Shown: one piece after another, positions 1 through 9,031 of the stretch
Position numbering within the stretch: the stretch's first letter is position 1
How the letters are laid out: each line of letters begins with the position of its first letter
Source: Sulfurospirillaceae bacterium
GTDB lineage: Bacteria > Campylobacterota > Campylobacteria > Campylobacterales > Sulfurospirillaceae
DNA length: 64,000 bases
Direction: 5' to 3'
Assembly: GCA_028684065.1 (NCBI GenBank)
Contig: JAQUGO010000006.1
Location: forward strand, 62,001 to 126,000
Notes under the pieces: generated by a model
Database searches by the model: none
What the model was told of the DNA's origin: nothing
The model's input: the letters and a program-made list of their open reading frames with translations, nothing else
Made by a program: the position numbers and the translations under genes

Positions 1-1011
1 AAAAAAATCAATACATCAGCTTACATGCCGACAGAAATAGAAGTAGAAAATGTTGCGACCAATAAAGTCCAAATTTCTGCTTTCCCTTTTGAATCAGGGT
101 TTGCTATTACATTAGCACATCCATTACGACGATTACTGTTAAGTAGTACCGTAGGTTCTGCACCAACGGCTGTAAAAATAGATGGCGTTACCCATGAGTT
201 TGATAGCATGCGTGGTATGCTTGAAGATGTTGCTCTTTTTATCATTAACCTAAAAAATATACGATTCAAAATCAAAAATGATGAGAAACGTGTAGAAATT
301 AACTACTCATTCTCTGGCCCAAAAGAGATTAGAGGTAGTGACCTTTCAAATGCTTTGGTTGATGTCGTGACACCAGATGGTTATTTAGCAACAATCAATG
401 AAGACGCAGAATTCAACTTCTCTTTAATTATTGAAAAAGGAATGGGTTATGTTCCTAGTGAAATTATTAGAGAGATTGTAGGTGAAGACTATATTGCACT
501 AGATGCTTTCTTCACGCCTGTAAAAAAAGCAGTTTACGATATTGAAAACGTTTTGGTAGAAGATAATCCTAACTATGAGAAGATTGTATTTACAATTGAA
601 ACAGATGGTTTAGTGTCACCTATTGAAGCATTTAAAAATGCATTGGAATCGATGTATTCACAAATGTCAGTTTTCAATGGTATTTTAGATATTGCCGTAG
701 CCCCTAAGAGTGAAACCTCTGGTGAAAACGTTGAATTAACTAAACTGTTACAGAGTATTGAAGAATTAAATTTAAGTGCACGTAGCTTTAACTGTTTAGA
801 TAGAGCAGAGGTAAAATATATCGGTGAACTCTCTTTGATGAGTGAACTTGAGCTTAAAAACCTCAAAAATCTAGGCAAAAAATCTTTAGAAGAGATTCGA
901 CAAGTTATGGAAGAGAGCGGTTATCCAGTAGGTTTTAACTTCTCAGAAGATATAGCAAGTCAACTCAAGAAAAAAATTGAAGATTTAAAATCTGAAGCCA
1001 ACGAGGGTTAA
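1..1011 (+). CDS. rpoA: DNA-directed RNA polymerase subunit alpha (5' end cut by window)
   Basis: Alpha subunit of RNA polymerase. It nucleates core assembly through its N-terminal domain and contacts UP elements and activators through its C-terminal domain. An ATG lies at 25, but the frame is open back to base 1 and encodes KKINTSAY before it. Campylobacterota RpoA proteins normally begin with M plus a similar TSAY stretch, so the true start is almost certainly just left of the window. The N-terminal domain carries the [12 protein letters not shown] motif near the start. The helix-hairpin-helix C-terminal domain, with [11 protein letters not shown] and [12 protein letters not shown], covers the last 80 residues or so. 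rplQ follows after 3 bases. Confidence 0.97.
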   Translation, partial: KKINTSAYMPTEIEVENVATNKVQISAFPFESGFAITLAHPLRRLLLSSTVGSAPTAVKIDGVTHEFDSMRGMLEDVALFIINLKNIRFKIKNDEKRVEINYSFSGPKEIRGSDLSNALVDVVTPDGYLATINEDAEFNFSLIIEKGMGYVPSEIIREIVGEDYIALDAFFTPVKKAVYDIENVLVEDNPNYEKIVFTIETDGLVSPIEAFKNALESMYSQMSVFNGILDIAVAPKSETSGENVELTKLLQSIEELNLSARSFNCLDRAEVKYIGELSLMSELELKNLKNLGKKSLEEIRQVMEESGYPVGFNFSEDIASQLKKKIEDLKSEANEG

Positions 1012-1014
1012 TTT

Positions 1015-1365
1015 ATGAGACATAAGCACGGATACAGAAAGCTTGGTCGTACATCTTCACACAGAGGCGCTTTGTTGAAGAATATGGCTATTGCTGTCAT
1101 TAAATATGAAAAAATCGAAACAACACTTCCTAAAGCAAAAGAGCTTAGAGGTTTTGTTGAAAAATTGATTACTAAAGCAGGTGTTGGTGGCGATAACGCA
1201 CATAAAGCAATTTTTGCAGCACTTCAAGATAAAGAGTGCACTAAAAAATTAGTGAATGAAATCGCTCCAAAATATGTAGAGAGAAATGGTGGTTACACTC
1301 GTATCATCAAAACTCGTCTTAGAAAAGGCGATGCAGCGCCAATGGCTTTTTTAGAGCTCGTATAA
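1015..1365 (+). CDS. rplQ: 50S ribosomal protein L17
   Basis: Large-subunit ribosomal protein L17, which lies near the peptide exit tunnel. The 116 residues begin [17 protein letters not shown], the family signature, and end in the usual [14 protein letters not shown]-type tail. Length is normal for the family. It starts 3 bases after the rpoA stop, and the purine-rich end of rpoA (GAGGG) serves as its ribosome binding site. This is the conserved last gene of the alpha operon. A GC-richer hairpin follows at 1381-1399. Confidence 0.98.
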   Translation: MRHKHGYRKLGRTSSHRGALLKNMAIAVIKYEKIETTLPKAKELRGFVEKLITKAGVGGDNAHKAIFAALQDKECTKKLVNEIAPKYVERNGGYTRIIKTRLRKGDAAPMAFLELV

Positions 1366-1380
1366 CGCAACTTTTTGTTT

Positions 1381-1399
1381 GGGAGGCTTTTCGCTTCCC
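1381..1399 (+). terminator. Hairpin after rplQ
   Basis: GGGAGGC pairs with GCTTCCC (one G-U) around a five-base loop, 15 bases after the rplQ stop. There is no T-run behind it, so intrinsic termination is uncertain. It may be a processing or Rho-stalling structure at the end of the alpha operon. Confidence 0.4.
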
Positions 1400-1510
1400 G
1401 AATCTCTTACCCTCCCTTCATATCGCTTAGAGCTCACTTTGAGTTTTGAGATTAAGTCATTTTTAACGCAAACTATTGTTAAATTAGATACTTTTGCTAT
1501 AGGAGATTAA

Positions 1511-1792
1511 ATGATACCATTTACCGATGAAGAACTACTTCCTGTTGTTGAAAAATCACTTGAAAAAATAAAGCCTATGCTTGCCTTAGATGGTGGTGGA
1601 TTGACATTGTTAAAAATTGAAGATGGCCGCGTTTTTGTACAATTACAAGGTGCATGTCAAGGTTGCGCATCCAGTGGTCAAACTTTAAAATATGGTGTTG
1701 AACGACAATTACGTATTGATATTCATCCAGAAATTGAAGTTATTAACGTACTTCCAGGTACGGAAAATGAAATAGAGAGTCTAAATCACTAA
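1511..1792 (+). CDS. NFU-domain iron-sulfur cluster scaffold/carrier (NifU C-terminal type)
   Basis: A 93-residue protein made only of an NFU domain, the C-terminal module of NifU and NfuA, which carries or delivers [4Fe-4S] clusters. LALDGGGLTLL lies near residues 24-34. The cluster-binding pair C49-x2-C52 sits in GACQGCASS, the diagnostic motif. AGGAG lies 7 bases before the ATG. The stop overlaps the next ATG (TAATG), so it is translationally coupled to the following gene. It probably matures Fe-S enzymes; several, including PFOR and AddB, are encoded in this window. The choice of name within the family is uncertain. Confidence 0.9.
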   Translation: MIPFTDEELLPVVEKSLEKIKPMLALDGGGLTLLKIEDGRVFVQLQGACQGCASSGQTLKYGVERQLRIDIHPEIEVINVLPGTENEIESLNH

Positions 1793-2355
1793 TGATAGAT
1801 TATTTTAAACAAGGCATTACTGTTTTCTTTGAAAAAAAATTTGATGAAGCTATGCGTAATTTTTCATTAGAGCTTAGTCAAAATCCACTCTCAAAACAAG
1901 CAAGAATAGGTGCTATTTTATCTGATATGGCACAGCACTCAGAAGAGCAAGCTATAGCTTTATTTGAATATTACCTAGTGACAAAAGATAATGGGACAGA
2001 AAACTGTGAAGAGATGATGGAAGAAATTATTAATGCCGTAGAAAATAATTTAGACACGATCTCCAACCTTTTGAGTGATAGTAGTTTTGAGGATAAAATT
2101 AATGCTGAAAATGGTATTCGTTATGAAGATTTTTTAACATTAATTGAGTCACGTGGTTCTTTTAAAGAGGCTTTTGAAGATATTATGTTTTCAACAAAAG
2201 TCATTATTTCTAAAAAAGAAGATTTTGTAGATTTTCTAGCACAATTAATTGACAATGGTTTTGTCGAGATTTCCATGAATTATTTAGAAAGTGCTGTCTC
2301 CATTTTTCCAAACGATGAGCAACTACTGACGCTTATCAAAAAAGTACAAAAATAA
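1792..2355 (+). CDS. Helical-repeat (TPR-like) protein of unknown function
   Basis: A 187-residue acidic, fully helical protein with no signal peptide or membrane segment. The first 45 residues (FDEAMRNFSLELSQNPLSKQAR) read like a tetratricopeptide unit, and the C-terminus (SAVSIFPNDEQLLTLIKKVQK) like another. I do not recognise a catalytic motif. Its start overlaps the NFU stop by one base, and the gap to murE is 9 bases, so it belongs to the same transcript. It is probably a protein-protein adaptor. No specific partner can be named from sequence. Confidence 0.75.
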   Translation: MIDYFKQGITVFFEKKFDEAMRNFSLELSQNPLSKQARIGAILSDMAQHSEEQAIALFEYYLVTKDNGTENCEEMMEEIINAVENNLDTISNLLSDSSFEDKINAENGIRYEDFLTLIESRGSFKEAFEDIMFSTKVIISKKEDFVDFLAQLIDNGFVEISMNYLESAVSIFPNDEQLLTLIKKVQK

Positions 2356-2364
2356 GAAGCTCCC

Positions 2365-3669
2365 TTGAAAATAGATATACCTAATCAATACCCTTTTTTA
2401 CATGTAACGGATAACTCGCATGATTGCTGTGCTCAAAGTATTTTTATGGTTACCGACCAAAATAGAGCCTATCTTGATAGTGCAAAAGCACAAGGCTGCA
2501 CTAAAATTATTACAGCAAAAGAGTGTTTAGATCTCTTTGGCATTACTGATAAAATTAAGATTATCGGTATTACAGGCACCAATGGAAAAACGACGACCGC
2601 CGCTGCTATCTACTCTATATTGTTAGATTTGGGTAAAAAAGTAGGCTTACAAGGAACACGAGGGTGTTTTATTAATGAAAAAAAAATAGAAGATAAAAGT
2701 TTAACCACGCCACCTATTTTACAAACAATTTATAATTTAAAATGTGCCGTTGAACAAGAGTGTGAGTATTTTGTTATGGAAGTCAGCTCTCATGCTATTG
2801 TTCAAAATCGCATCGATGGCTTATCTTTTGCACTAAAAATCTTAACTAATATTACACAAGACCATTTAGATTTTCATAAAAGTCTTGATGCCTATATAGC
2901 AGTTAAAAGTAGCTTTTTTAGTGATGAAACACCTAAATTAATTAACAAAGATGAAACTAAAATTAGATTTAATCGTACGAATTGTATGACATATGGTATC
3001 GAAAATCCTGCCACGTATAAAGTATTGGCGTATGCATTAAAAGATGGTATTAGTGGTGCTTTAGCTAAAATTGAAAAGGTCTACGATTTTAATTCTTCCT
3101 TGCATGGTTTCTTTAATCTTTACAATCTTTTGTGTGCTATTGCGGCAGTGGATATGCTAGGTGTTGCAGAGATGGAAAAGATTTGTGACGTTGTTGATAA
3201 TTTTGCAGGCGTTGAAGGTCGGATGGAAGTTGTGAGTACAGAGCCTTTAATTATTGTCGATTTTGCACATACCCCTGATGGTATGGAAAAAGTGCTTGAG
3301 AGCATGAAAGATAAAGAAATAATAGTAGTTTTTGGAGCAGGTGGTGATAGAGACCGAACAAAGCGTCCTAAAATGGGACTTGTTGCACAACGGTTTGCTA
3401 AAAAAGTAGTGGTAACAAGTGATAACCCACGTTCCGAAAAACCAGAAGCTATTATCTCTGAAATTTTATCAGGAATGAAAGAAAGCAAGGCTATTTGGGT
3501 CGAAAAAGACAGAGCAATGGCCATTAAAAAAGCATTATCATTGCGAGAGAATAATGAAATCGTCATGATTCTTGGAAAAGGTGATGAAACCTATCAAGAA
3601 ATTAATGGTGAGAAATTTGCATTTGATGATAGAGAAATAGTAAGAAGCCTATTAAGTCAAATAGGGTAG
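2365..3669 (+). CDS. murE: UDP-N-acetylmuramoyl-L-alanyl-D-glutamate--meso-diaminopimelate ligase
   Basis: Cytoplasmic ATP-dependent ligase that adds the third residue of the peptidoglycan stem peptide. It has the Mur-ligase P-loop GTNGKTTT (about residues 71-78) and the substrate-specificity motif DNPR at 353-356. In characterised MurE enzymes DNPR goes with meso-diaminopimelate rather than lysine. The 434 residues are slightly shorter than in enterobacteria, which is usual for this phylum. The start is a TTG at 2365 just behind the preceding gene; no ATG lies near the expected N-terminus. A TTACATGTAA palindrome encodes LHV at residues 12-14. Confidence 0.95.
   Translation: MKIDIPNQYPFLHVTDNSHDCCAQSIFMVTDQNRAYLDSAKAQGCTKIITAKECLDLFGITDKIKIIGITGTNGKTTTAAAIYSILLDLGKKVGLQGTRGCFINEKKIEDKSLTTPPILQTIYNLKCAVEQECEYFVMEVSSHAIVQNRIDGLSFALKILTNITQDHLDFHKSLDAYIAVKSSFFSDETPKLINKDETKIRFNRTNCMTYGIENPATYKVLAYALKDGISGALAKIEKVYDFNSSLHGFFNLYNLLCAIAAVDMLGVAEMEKICDVVDNFAGVEGRMEVVSTEPLIIVDFAHTPDGMEKVLESMKDKEIIVVFGAGGDRDRTKRPKMGLVAQRFAKKVVVTSDNPRSEKPEAIISEILSGMKESKAIWVEKDRAMAIKKALSLRENNEIVMILGKGDETYQEINGEKFAFDDREIVRSLLSQIG
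2398..2407. repeat. TTACATGTAA palindrome (in murE)
   Basis: Exact 10-bp palindrome read as Leu-His-Val at the start of murE. It is an isolated upstream copy, followed by a C rather than the usual purine. Confidence 0.8.
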
Positions 3670-3724
3670 AATAAACAAATATCTTTTCTGAGATATTTTA
3701 AAATACTAAAGAGGGTAAAAAGCG

Positions 3725-4090
3725 ATGACGCTTGATATGTTATACAGTAAAATTCACAGAGCCACAGTGAGTGATGCTAATTTAAATTATGTAGGTTCCA
3801 TTACAATTGATAAAGAGCTAATGAATGCTGCAAAGTTACGTGTAGGTCAGAAAGTAGAAATTGTCAATATCAATAATGGCGAGAGATTTTCGACATATGT
3901 GATTGAAGGTATTGCCGGGAAACGCGATATTTGTTTAAATGGAGCAGCTGCCCGAAAAGCTCATGTGGGCGATAAAATTATTATTATTGCGTATGCTAGC
4001 TTGAATGAACAAGAGATTGAAGCCTTTAAACCAGCTGTGGTTTTAGTTGATGAGAAAAATAATATTGCAGAGATCAGAGATTTTATCTAA
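3725..4090 (+). CDS. panD: Aspartate 1-decarboxylase proenzyme
   Basis: Pyruvoyl enzyme that makes beta-alanine from L-aspartate for pantothenate and coenzyme A. The 121-residue proenzyme shows the self-cleavage site Gly24-Ser25 inside NYVGSITID. Lys9 ([11 protein letters not shown]), known from the family to bind substrate, is also present. Cleavage turns Ser25 into the pyruvoyl group. Length is typical. GAGGG stands 9-13 bases before the ATG. The stop overlaps the start of the next gene (TAATG), so the two are coupled although unrelated in function. Confidence 0.97.
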   Translation: MTLDMLYSKIHRATVSDANLNYVGSITIDKELMNAAKLRVGQKVEIVNINNGERFSTYVIEGIAGKRDICLNGAAARKAHVGDKIIIIAYASLNEQEIEAFKPAVVLVDEKNNIAEIRDFI

Positions 4091-4407
4091 TGTTTGAAAA
4101 TTTTGATTTATCCAAAATGGGAGCCATGCTTGAAGAGGCTCAAAAACAAGCGCAAAAAATGCAAGATGATGCATCACAAAGAGAGTTTATCTCCAAAAGT
4201 GGTGGCGGACTTGTACGTGTTAGCATGAACGGTAATGCTGAAGTTATTGATATATCGATTGATAATTCACTTTTAGATGATAAAGAATCTCTTCAAATTT
4301 TGCTAATCAGTGCTGTGAATGATGTCCTTAAGATGGTGGAAGAAAATAAAAAATTGGCTACGACTCAAATGCTCTCAAGCATTGGAGGCTTTGGCCCAAA
4401 AAGCTAA
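4090..4407 (+). CDS. YbaB/EbfC family nucleoid-associated protein
   Basis: A 105-residue member of the YbaB/EbfC family, small dimeric DNA-binding proteins linked to nucleoid organisation. Visible traits are the helical N-terminus with AQKQAQKMQDD, the central SGGGLVRVSMNGNAEVIDISID strand region, and the helical C-terminus LLISAVNDVLKMVEEN. There is no membrane segment. The start overlaps the panD stop by one base. In many bacteria the family sits beside dnaX-recR; here it lies between panD and a PDZ protein, so context does not refine its role. Confidence 0.93.
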   Translation: MFENFDLSKMGAMLEEAQKQAQKMQDDASQREFISKSGGGLVRVSMNGNAEVIDISIDNSLLDDKESLQILLISAVNDVLKMVEENKKLATTQMLSSIGGFGPKS

Positions 4408-4417
4408 GGAGAACGGT

Positions 4418-5506
4418 ATGGTACGTTTGCTCTTGTTGTTTAGTATAGTATGCCAAGGATTGGTATTCGCACAATCAGAAGCAGTGCCTGCACCTGCTGA
4501 TACACAGGCTGCATCAGTAGTTATACCTAGTAAAACGGAATTTATTTATCCAGATTTTTCACAATGCTATGAAAAAAATCGTCAATCAATTGTCTATTTT
4601 GGTAAAACACGTGCTGTCGCCATAGATGAGCACCGAGCTATTGCTTATTCAAAAGAGAAGCCCTCCGTGCCTTTTATAAAACATGATTATCTTTCGCATC
4701 TTTACCTCTTTGAAACTTCCAAAAAGTTAACACCTATTAAATTAAAGTCAACCTTGGAGTTAAAGCCAGGTGAGTGGTTAGGGAGCATGACGGAGAATTC
4801 ACTTATTGTGGTTAATGTTTCTAAAAAAACAAGTAATACTAATGACTTGTTTGAGCATAGCGGACGTGGTGAAGTCAATAGTATCATCGGTGGCTTATGC
4901 TGTGAGATGACGGGGTTAGGCATCGGTGATAAGTATTTTATGGGTTCAGAAAGTTTACAGAAATTTCTTTTTTCTAAAGAAGCTGCCTATGAAGCATTGG
5001 GTGCACGTTTGGAAGAGAACAATGAAAGTATTGTGGTAAGTTTTGTGGATGCTAACAATAAACACACCAAACTCAAAGAGGGTGATAAAATTTTAACTCT
5101 TAACGGTAATAAAGTTAAAACGCTGGCTGAAGTACAAACTGCACTTGCTAATTCTATGAAATCTCAAAAATTAAGTGCACAGATACAAAGAAACAAGGGA
5201 TGGATAGAAGAAAATATTTTAGCCATTGCTCCAAAAGTCATTAAAAAAGCTCCTGTAAGAACAGGTGGTTTTACTGAAACAAAAGGCCTAAAGTTTGGCT
5301 CAAATCTTACATTAATTTCTGTGCCTATGGGCTCTTTTGCAGAACGAAGTGGTCTTAAAATTGGCGATAAGCTTATTCAAATAGATGAAATAAATATGGA
5401 AAAAATTGTGGACGCAGACATTTATTTAGAAAAGTCACGTTTAAAAGAGAATAGTTTGCTTTTTGAAAGAGATAATTTTCAGTTTTTTGTCACACTAAAA
5501 CGTTAA
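4418..5506 (+). CDS. Secreted PDZ-domain protein (DUF7488-like)
   Basis: Periplasmic protein of about 362 residues. The frame opens upstream at 4319 inside the YbaB gene, but the ATG at 4418 follows AAGGAG at a good distance. It begins with a signal peptide, MVRLLLLFSIVCQGLVFAQ, so I place the start there. An N-terminal domain of unknown fold precedes two PDZ-like segments, around GDKILTLNGNKVKTL and RSGLKIGDKLIQIDEI. No serine-protease triad is visible, so it is not a DegP protease. It probably binds C-terminal peptides or scaffolds an envelope complex. The family name is from memory. Confidence 0.82.
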   Translation: MVRLLLLFSIVCQGLVFAQSEAVPAPADTQAASVVIPSKTEFIYPDFSQCYEKNRQSIVYFGKTRAVAIDEHRAIAYSKEKPSVPFIKHDYLSHLYLFETSKKLTPIKLKSTLELKPGEWLGSMTENSLIVVNVSKKTSNTNDLFEHSGRGEVNSIIGGLCCEMTGLGIGDKYFMGSESLQKFLFSKEAAYEALGARLEENNESIVVSFVDANNKHTKLKEGDKILTLNGNKVKTLAEVQTALANSMKSQKLSAQIQRNKGWIEENILAIAPKVIKKAPVRTGGFTETKGLKFGSNLTLISVPMGSFAERSGLKIGDKLIQIDEINMEKIVDADIYLEKSRLKENSLLFERDNFQFFVTLKR

Positions 5507-5520
5507 AATAGAGGGTTCCT

Positions 5521-6384
5521 TTGAGGTCGAATAAAGAATTATTAAATCAATTTGAATTTTTTTTACAAAGTCATTTACCCCGTACACAGAGTTTTCATCC
5601 TTATTTTGAAAAAGCATTAGGGGAAATGTTAGATGTGGGTGGAAAACGTTTTCGTCCTTTGTTGCTTTTAAGTGTTGTTGAAAGTATCAATCCCTTATTG
5701 GTGGAAAATGCTTTGCATGTAGCCCTAGGGATGGAAATGATGCATACATATTCACTTATTCATGATGATTTACCTTGTATGGATAATGCAGAGCTTCGCA
5801 GAGGTCATCCAACACTACATGTAAGTTATGATGAAACTACGGCTGTTTTAGTCGGGGATGCACTGAATACCCATGCTTTTTATTGTATCGCGAATGCTCC
5901 ATTAAGTGCCGAGATTAAAGTAAAATTAGTCTCATTACTTGCGAGTGATGCTGGTATTTTTGGGATGGTTTTAGGTCAAGCTATTGATTGCTTTTTTGAA
6001 GATAAAGTGTTGAGTGTTGATCAACTTAGCTTCTTGCATGTACATAAAACAGCAAAGCTCATTGCTGCTTCTTTAGCAATGGGTGCACTCATCTGTGAGC
6101 TGGATAAACAAAATTATGAAACGCTTTATCAGTTTGGACTTAAACTTGGACTTTTATTCCAAGTGCAAGATGATATTATTGATGCAACGTATTCTAGTGA
6201 AGAAGCAGGTAAACCCACAGGTAATGATGAGCATAAAAATTCTTTTGTTAATTTACTTGGACTAAAGGGTGCAGTAGCAGAAAAAATGCGGTTATTGAGC
6301 GAATTAGATGCTCAGTTGGCAAAACTAGATACGCGATTAGCCGGAACGCTTAAAGCAGTCATAGATGATTATTTTAAAGGATAA
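5521..6384 (+). CDS. ispA: Polyprenyl (geranyl/farnesyl) diphosphate synthase
   Basis: Class I trans-prenyltransferase that condenses isopentenyl diphosphate with allylic diphosphates, feeding undecaprenyl phosphate and quinone side chains. The first Asp-rich motif DDLPCMD is at residues 82-88, followed by RRGHPTLH. The second, DDIID, is at 217-221, followed by GKPTGND. The amino-acid insert inside the first motif is typical of bacterial short-chain (C10-C15) synthases. The 287-residue length fits. The start is TTG at 5521, 14 bases after the previous stop; no nearby ATG gives the expected N-terminus. Confidence 0.93.
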   Translation: MRSNKELLNQFEFFLQSHLPRTQSFHPYFEKALGEMLDVGGKRFRPLLLLSVVESINPLLVENALHVALGMEMMHTYSLIHDDLPCMDNAELRRGHPTLHVSYDETTAVLVGDALNTHAFYCIANAPLSAEIKVKLVSLLASDAGIFGMVLGQAIDCFFEDKVLSVDQLSFLHVHKTAKLIAASLAMGALICELDKQNYETLYQFGLKLGLLFQVQDDIIDATYSSEEAGKPTGNDEHKNSFVNLLGLKGAVAEKMRLLSELDAQLAKLDTRLAGTLKAVIDDYFKG

Positions 6385-6392
6385 GTAGGAAT

Positions 6393-8369
6393 ATGGAAAA
6401 TATAAAAATGTTAAAAAAACAAGCAGATACAATTCGATTTTTAGCGGCTGATATGGTACAGCAAGCAAATAGTGGACATCCTGGAGCTCCTATGGGTCTT
6501 GCAGATATTGTCACAATTCTTTCTCGTCATTTACGCCATAACCCTAAAAATCCAAAGTGGCTTAATCGTGATCGTTTGGTATTTAGCGGAGGACATGCTT
6601 CAGCACTAATTTACTCTTTTTTACATCTTAACGGATATGATTTAAGTATTGATGATTTGAAAAACTTTAGACAATTAGGCAGTAAAACTCCAGGGCACCC
6701 TGAATATGGTGATGTTCCAGGCGTTGAAGTGACAACAGGTCCATTAGGGCAGGGTATTACCAATGCGGTTGGTTTTGCTATGGCTTCAAAATATGCACAA
6801 GGTATTTTAAATACAAAAGAAGCTCCCGTAATAGATCATAAAGTATACTGTTTGTGTGGCGATGGAGACTTACAAGAAGGTATTAGTTATGAGGCATGCT
6901 CACTCGCTGGACATTTAAGTCTTGATAACTTAGTCGTTATTTATGATTCGAATGCCATTACTATTGAAGGCGATACATCATTAGCATGGAGTGAAGATGT
7001 TAAACGTCGTTTTGAGGCTCAAGGCTGGGAAGTCTCACGTATTGATGGTCATGACTATGATGAAATTAATGATGTTTTAGTTCATTCAAAAGAGCAAACG
7101 AAGCCTTATTTGATTATAGCTGACACTTTAATTGCAAAAGGAGCATGTGAGATGGAAGGTAGCCATCACGCCCATGGAGCTCCTTTAGGCTGTGAAGAGA
7201 TTAAAAATTCTAAACTGAAAGCTGGATTTGATGGTGATGCAAAATTTATTGTAGATGTAGATGTAAAAGCTCGCTTTGAGTGTGCGATTGAAAAAGGTGA
7301 CTTAGAAGAAGCCAAATGGAATGAGATGATTAAGACTAAACTCTCCCAAGAGCAAAAAGAGCTTTTGGCGAAACTTCTTAATCCTGATTTTTCAAAAATA
7401 CAATGGCCAAGTTATGTCTCTGGAAGTGATGTCGCAACACGTGATAGTAATGGTAAGATACTTAATGCCATTGCTAAGGCCATCCCAGGTTTTATTGGAG
7501 GAAGTGCTGATTTAGGGCCATCTAATAAAAGTGAGTTAGAGGGAATGGGTTCTTTCCCTGCGGGAAGAAATATTCATTTCGGTATTCGCGAACATTCTAT
7601 GGCCGCGATTTGTAACGCATTTGCCTTGTATGGTTTATTTATTCCTTTTAGCGCGACCTTTTTTATTTTCAGCGACTATATGAAGCCAGCAGTTAGACTT
7701 GCTGCACTGATGAAACTTAAGAATTTTTATATCTGGACACACGATAGTATTGGTGTAGGTGAAGATGGTCCAACGCATCAGCCCATAGAGCAGTTGAGTC
7801 AGTTTAGGGCGCTTCCAGGATTTTATGTTTACCGTCCATGTGACGCTGTTGAGAACGTTAAAAGCTGGCAAAAAGCATTGAGCATGAATGCTCCTGCCGC
7901 CTTTGTATGCTCACGACAAAAACTTAAAGTCCTTAAAGATGACAGAGCTTATGGGGATGTAGAAAAGGGCGGTTATTTGGTGAAACGAAGAGAAAACGCA
8001 ACAGTGACTTTGATGGCAAGTGGAAGTGAAGTATTCACGGTATTACAAGCAGGTTGTCGTTTAGCCAAACTAGGAATTAATGCTAATATCGTCAGTGTGC
8101 CATGTTTTGATTTGTTCGTAGAACAAGATAAGGCGTATCAAGAAGCAGTCGTGGATAAAAGTACAACCGTTTTTGCAGTGGAGGCCGGTTCTGGAACGGA
8201 ATGGTATCGTTATGCAGATGAAGTGATAGGCATGACACGTTTTGGCGCCAGTGCACCTGCTGAATTATTGTTTGAAAAATTTGGTTTTACTCCTGATGCT
8301 GTTACGAAAAAAGTGTGTGTCACAATGGGTTTAGCTTACCAAGATGCAGGCGTAGATTGTAAACTGTAA
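6393..8369 (+). CDS. tkt: Transketolase
   Basis: Thiamine-diphosphate enzyme of the pentose phosphate pathway that transfers two-carbon units between sugar phosphates. At 658 residues it is full length. The ThDP-binding GDGDLQEG signature lies in the first third, after GHPGAPMG and GPLGQGI. The pyrimidine domain contains FGIREHSMAAICN, and the C-terminal domain holds MASGSEV. The ATG sits 8 bases behind ispA, preceded by TAAGTAGGA. gph starts 1 base after its stop, so ispA-tkt-gph look cotranscribed. Confidence 0.97.
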   Translation: MENIKMLKKQADTIRFLAADMVQQANSGHPGAPMGLADIVTILSRHLRHNPKNPKWLNRDRLVFSGGHASALIYSFLHLNGYDLSIDDLKNFRQLGSKTPGHPEYGDVPGVEVTTGPLGQGITNAVGFAMASKYAQGILNTKEAPVIDHKVYCLCGDGDLQEGISYEACSLAGHLSLDNLVVIYDSNAITIEGDTSLAWSEDVKRRFEAQGWEVSRIDGHDYDEINDVLVHSKEQTKPYLIIADTLIAKGACEMEGSHHAHGAPLGCEEIKNSKLKAGFDGDAKFIVDVDVKARFECAIEKGDLEEAKWNEMIKTKLSQEQKELLAKLLNPDFSKIQWPSYVSGSDVATRDSNGKILNAIAKAIPGFIGGSADLGPSNKSELEGMGSFPAGRNIHFGIREHSMAAICNAFALYGLFIPFSATFFIFSDYMKPAVRLAALMKLKNFYIWTHDSIGVGEDGPTHQPIEQLSQFRALPGFYVYRPCDAVENVKSWQKALSMNAPAAFVCSRQKLKVLKDDRAYGDVEKGGYLVKRRENATVTLMASGSEVFTVLQAGCRLAKLGINANIVSVPCFDLFVEQDKAYQEAVVDKSTTVFAVEAGSGTEWYRYADEVIGMTRFGASAPAELLFEKFGFTPDAVTKKVCVTMGLAYQDAGVDCKL

Positions 8370-8370
8370 A

Positions 8371-9021
8371 ATGACAAAAGCAATTATTTTTGATTTGGAC
8401 GGTACGCTTCTTGATACATTAGAAGATATTGCCATCAGCGCTAATTATGCTTTAACAACCCTTGGCTTTCAAGCAGAGCCAAGGGGTAAATATCGCTATT
8501 ATGTTGGCGAAGGTGTCGTCAAGCTTTTTGAAAATATTTTTGCCGCAACCCCTCAAGAAAATAGAATCATTCAAGAAGCAGTTAGACTTTTTGAAGAGCA
8601 TTATACAAAACAGTTTAACCAAAATACCAAGCTTTATGAAGGGGTAAGTAAAATGTTAAGCTTCCTTCAAAAGAGAGGTTACAAAATGGCAATTTTATCT
8701 AATAAGCCTGATAGCTTTGTTAAAATGTGTGCTTTCAAATATCTCAAAAAATGGCACTGGGAAGTGGTTTATGGTGCAAGAGAAAATATTCCTCGCAAGC
8801 CAGATCCACAGGGAGCATTTGATTGTGCACAAGCTTTACATGCAAGCCCTGAAGAGTGTTATTATTTAGGAGATACCAGTATTGATATGCTCACGGCAAA
8901 TCAAGCTGGGATGATAGCCATCGGTGTATTGTGGGGATTTCGCGATAAAGATGAACTTGTGGAAAATGGGGCAAAATTTATTGTAAAAGAGCCAAGCGAG
9001 GTTATCAAACTCCTCGCCTAG
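8371..9021 (+). CDS. gph: Phosphoglycolate phosphatase-type HAD hydrolase
   Basis: HAD-superfamily phosphatase of 216 residues. Motif I is DLDGTLLD at the N-terminus with the nucleophilic aspartate at residue 8. Motif II is ILSNKP, and motif III/IV is GDTSIDMLTANQAG. Cap-domain size fits the Gph/PGP subfamily, which removes phosphate from 2-phosphoglycolate. Substrate cannot be proved from motifs. It starts 1 base after tkt. A second HAD protein of the same family is encoded at 43214-43852, so the two may divide substrates. The gene ends 10 bases from the convergent chemoreceptor. Confidence 0.88.
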   Translation: MTKAIIFDLDGTLLDTLEDIAISANYALTTLGFQAEPRGKYRYYVGEGVVKLFENIFAATPQENRIIQEAVRLFEEHYTKQFNQNTKLYEGVSKMLSFLQKRGYKMAILSNKPDSFVKMCAFKYLKKWHWEVVYGARENIPRKPDPQGAFDCAQALHASPEECYYLGDTSIDMLTANQAGMIAIGVLWGFRDKDELVENGAKFIVKEPSEVIKLLA

Positions 9022-9031
9022 TGTATACGTA

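Noticed and set aside
573-878. 101-codon minus-strand frame inside rpoA
   Set aside because: It lies fully opposite a certain gene, is Ser/Leu-rich as expected for the antisense of AT-rich coding DNA, and has no ribosome site or neighbours.
3120-3566. 148-codon minus-strand frame inside murE
   Set aside because: Antisense of a well-conserved enzyme gene; composition typical of a shadow frame.
8459-8485. 9-bp inverted repeat inside gph (CCCTTGGCT/AGCCAAGGG)
   Set aside because: A few 9-bp stems with short loops are expected by chance in 64 kb, and there is no T-run or position to suggest a role.
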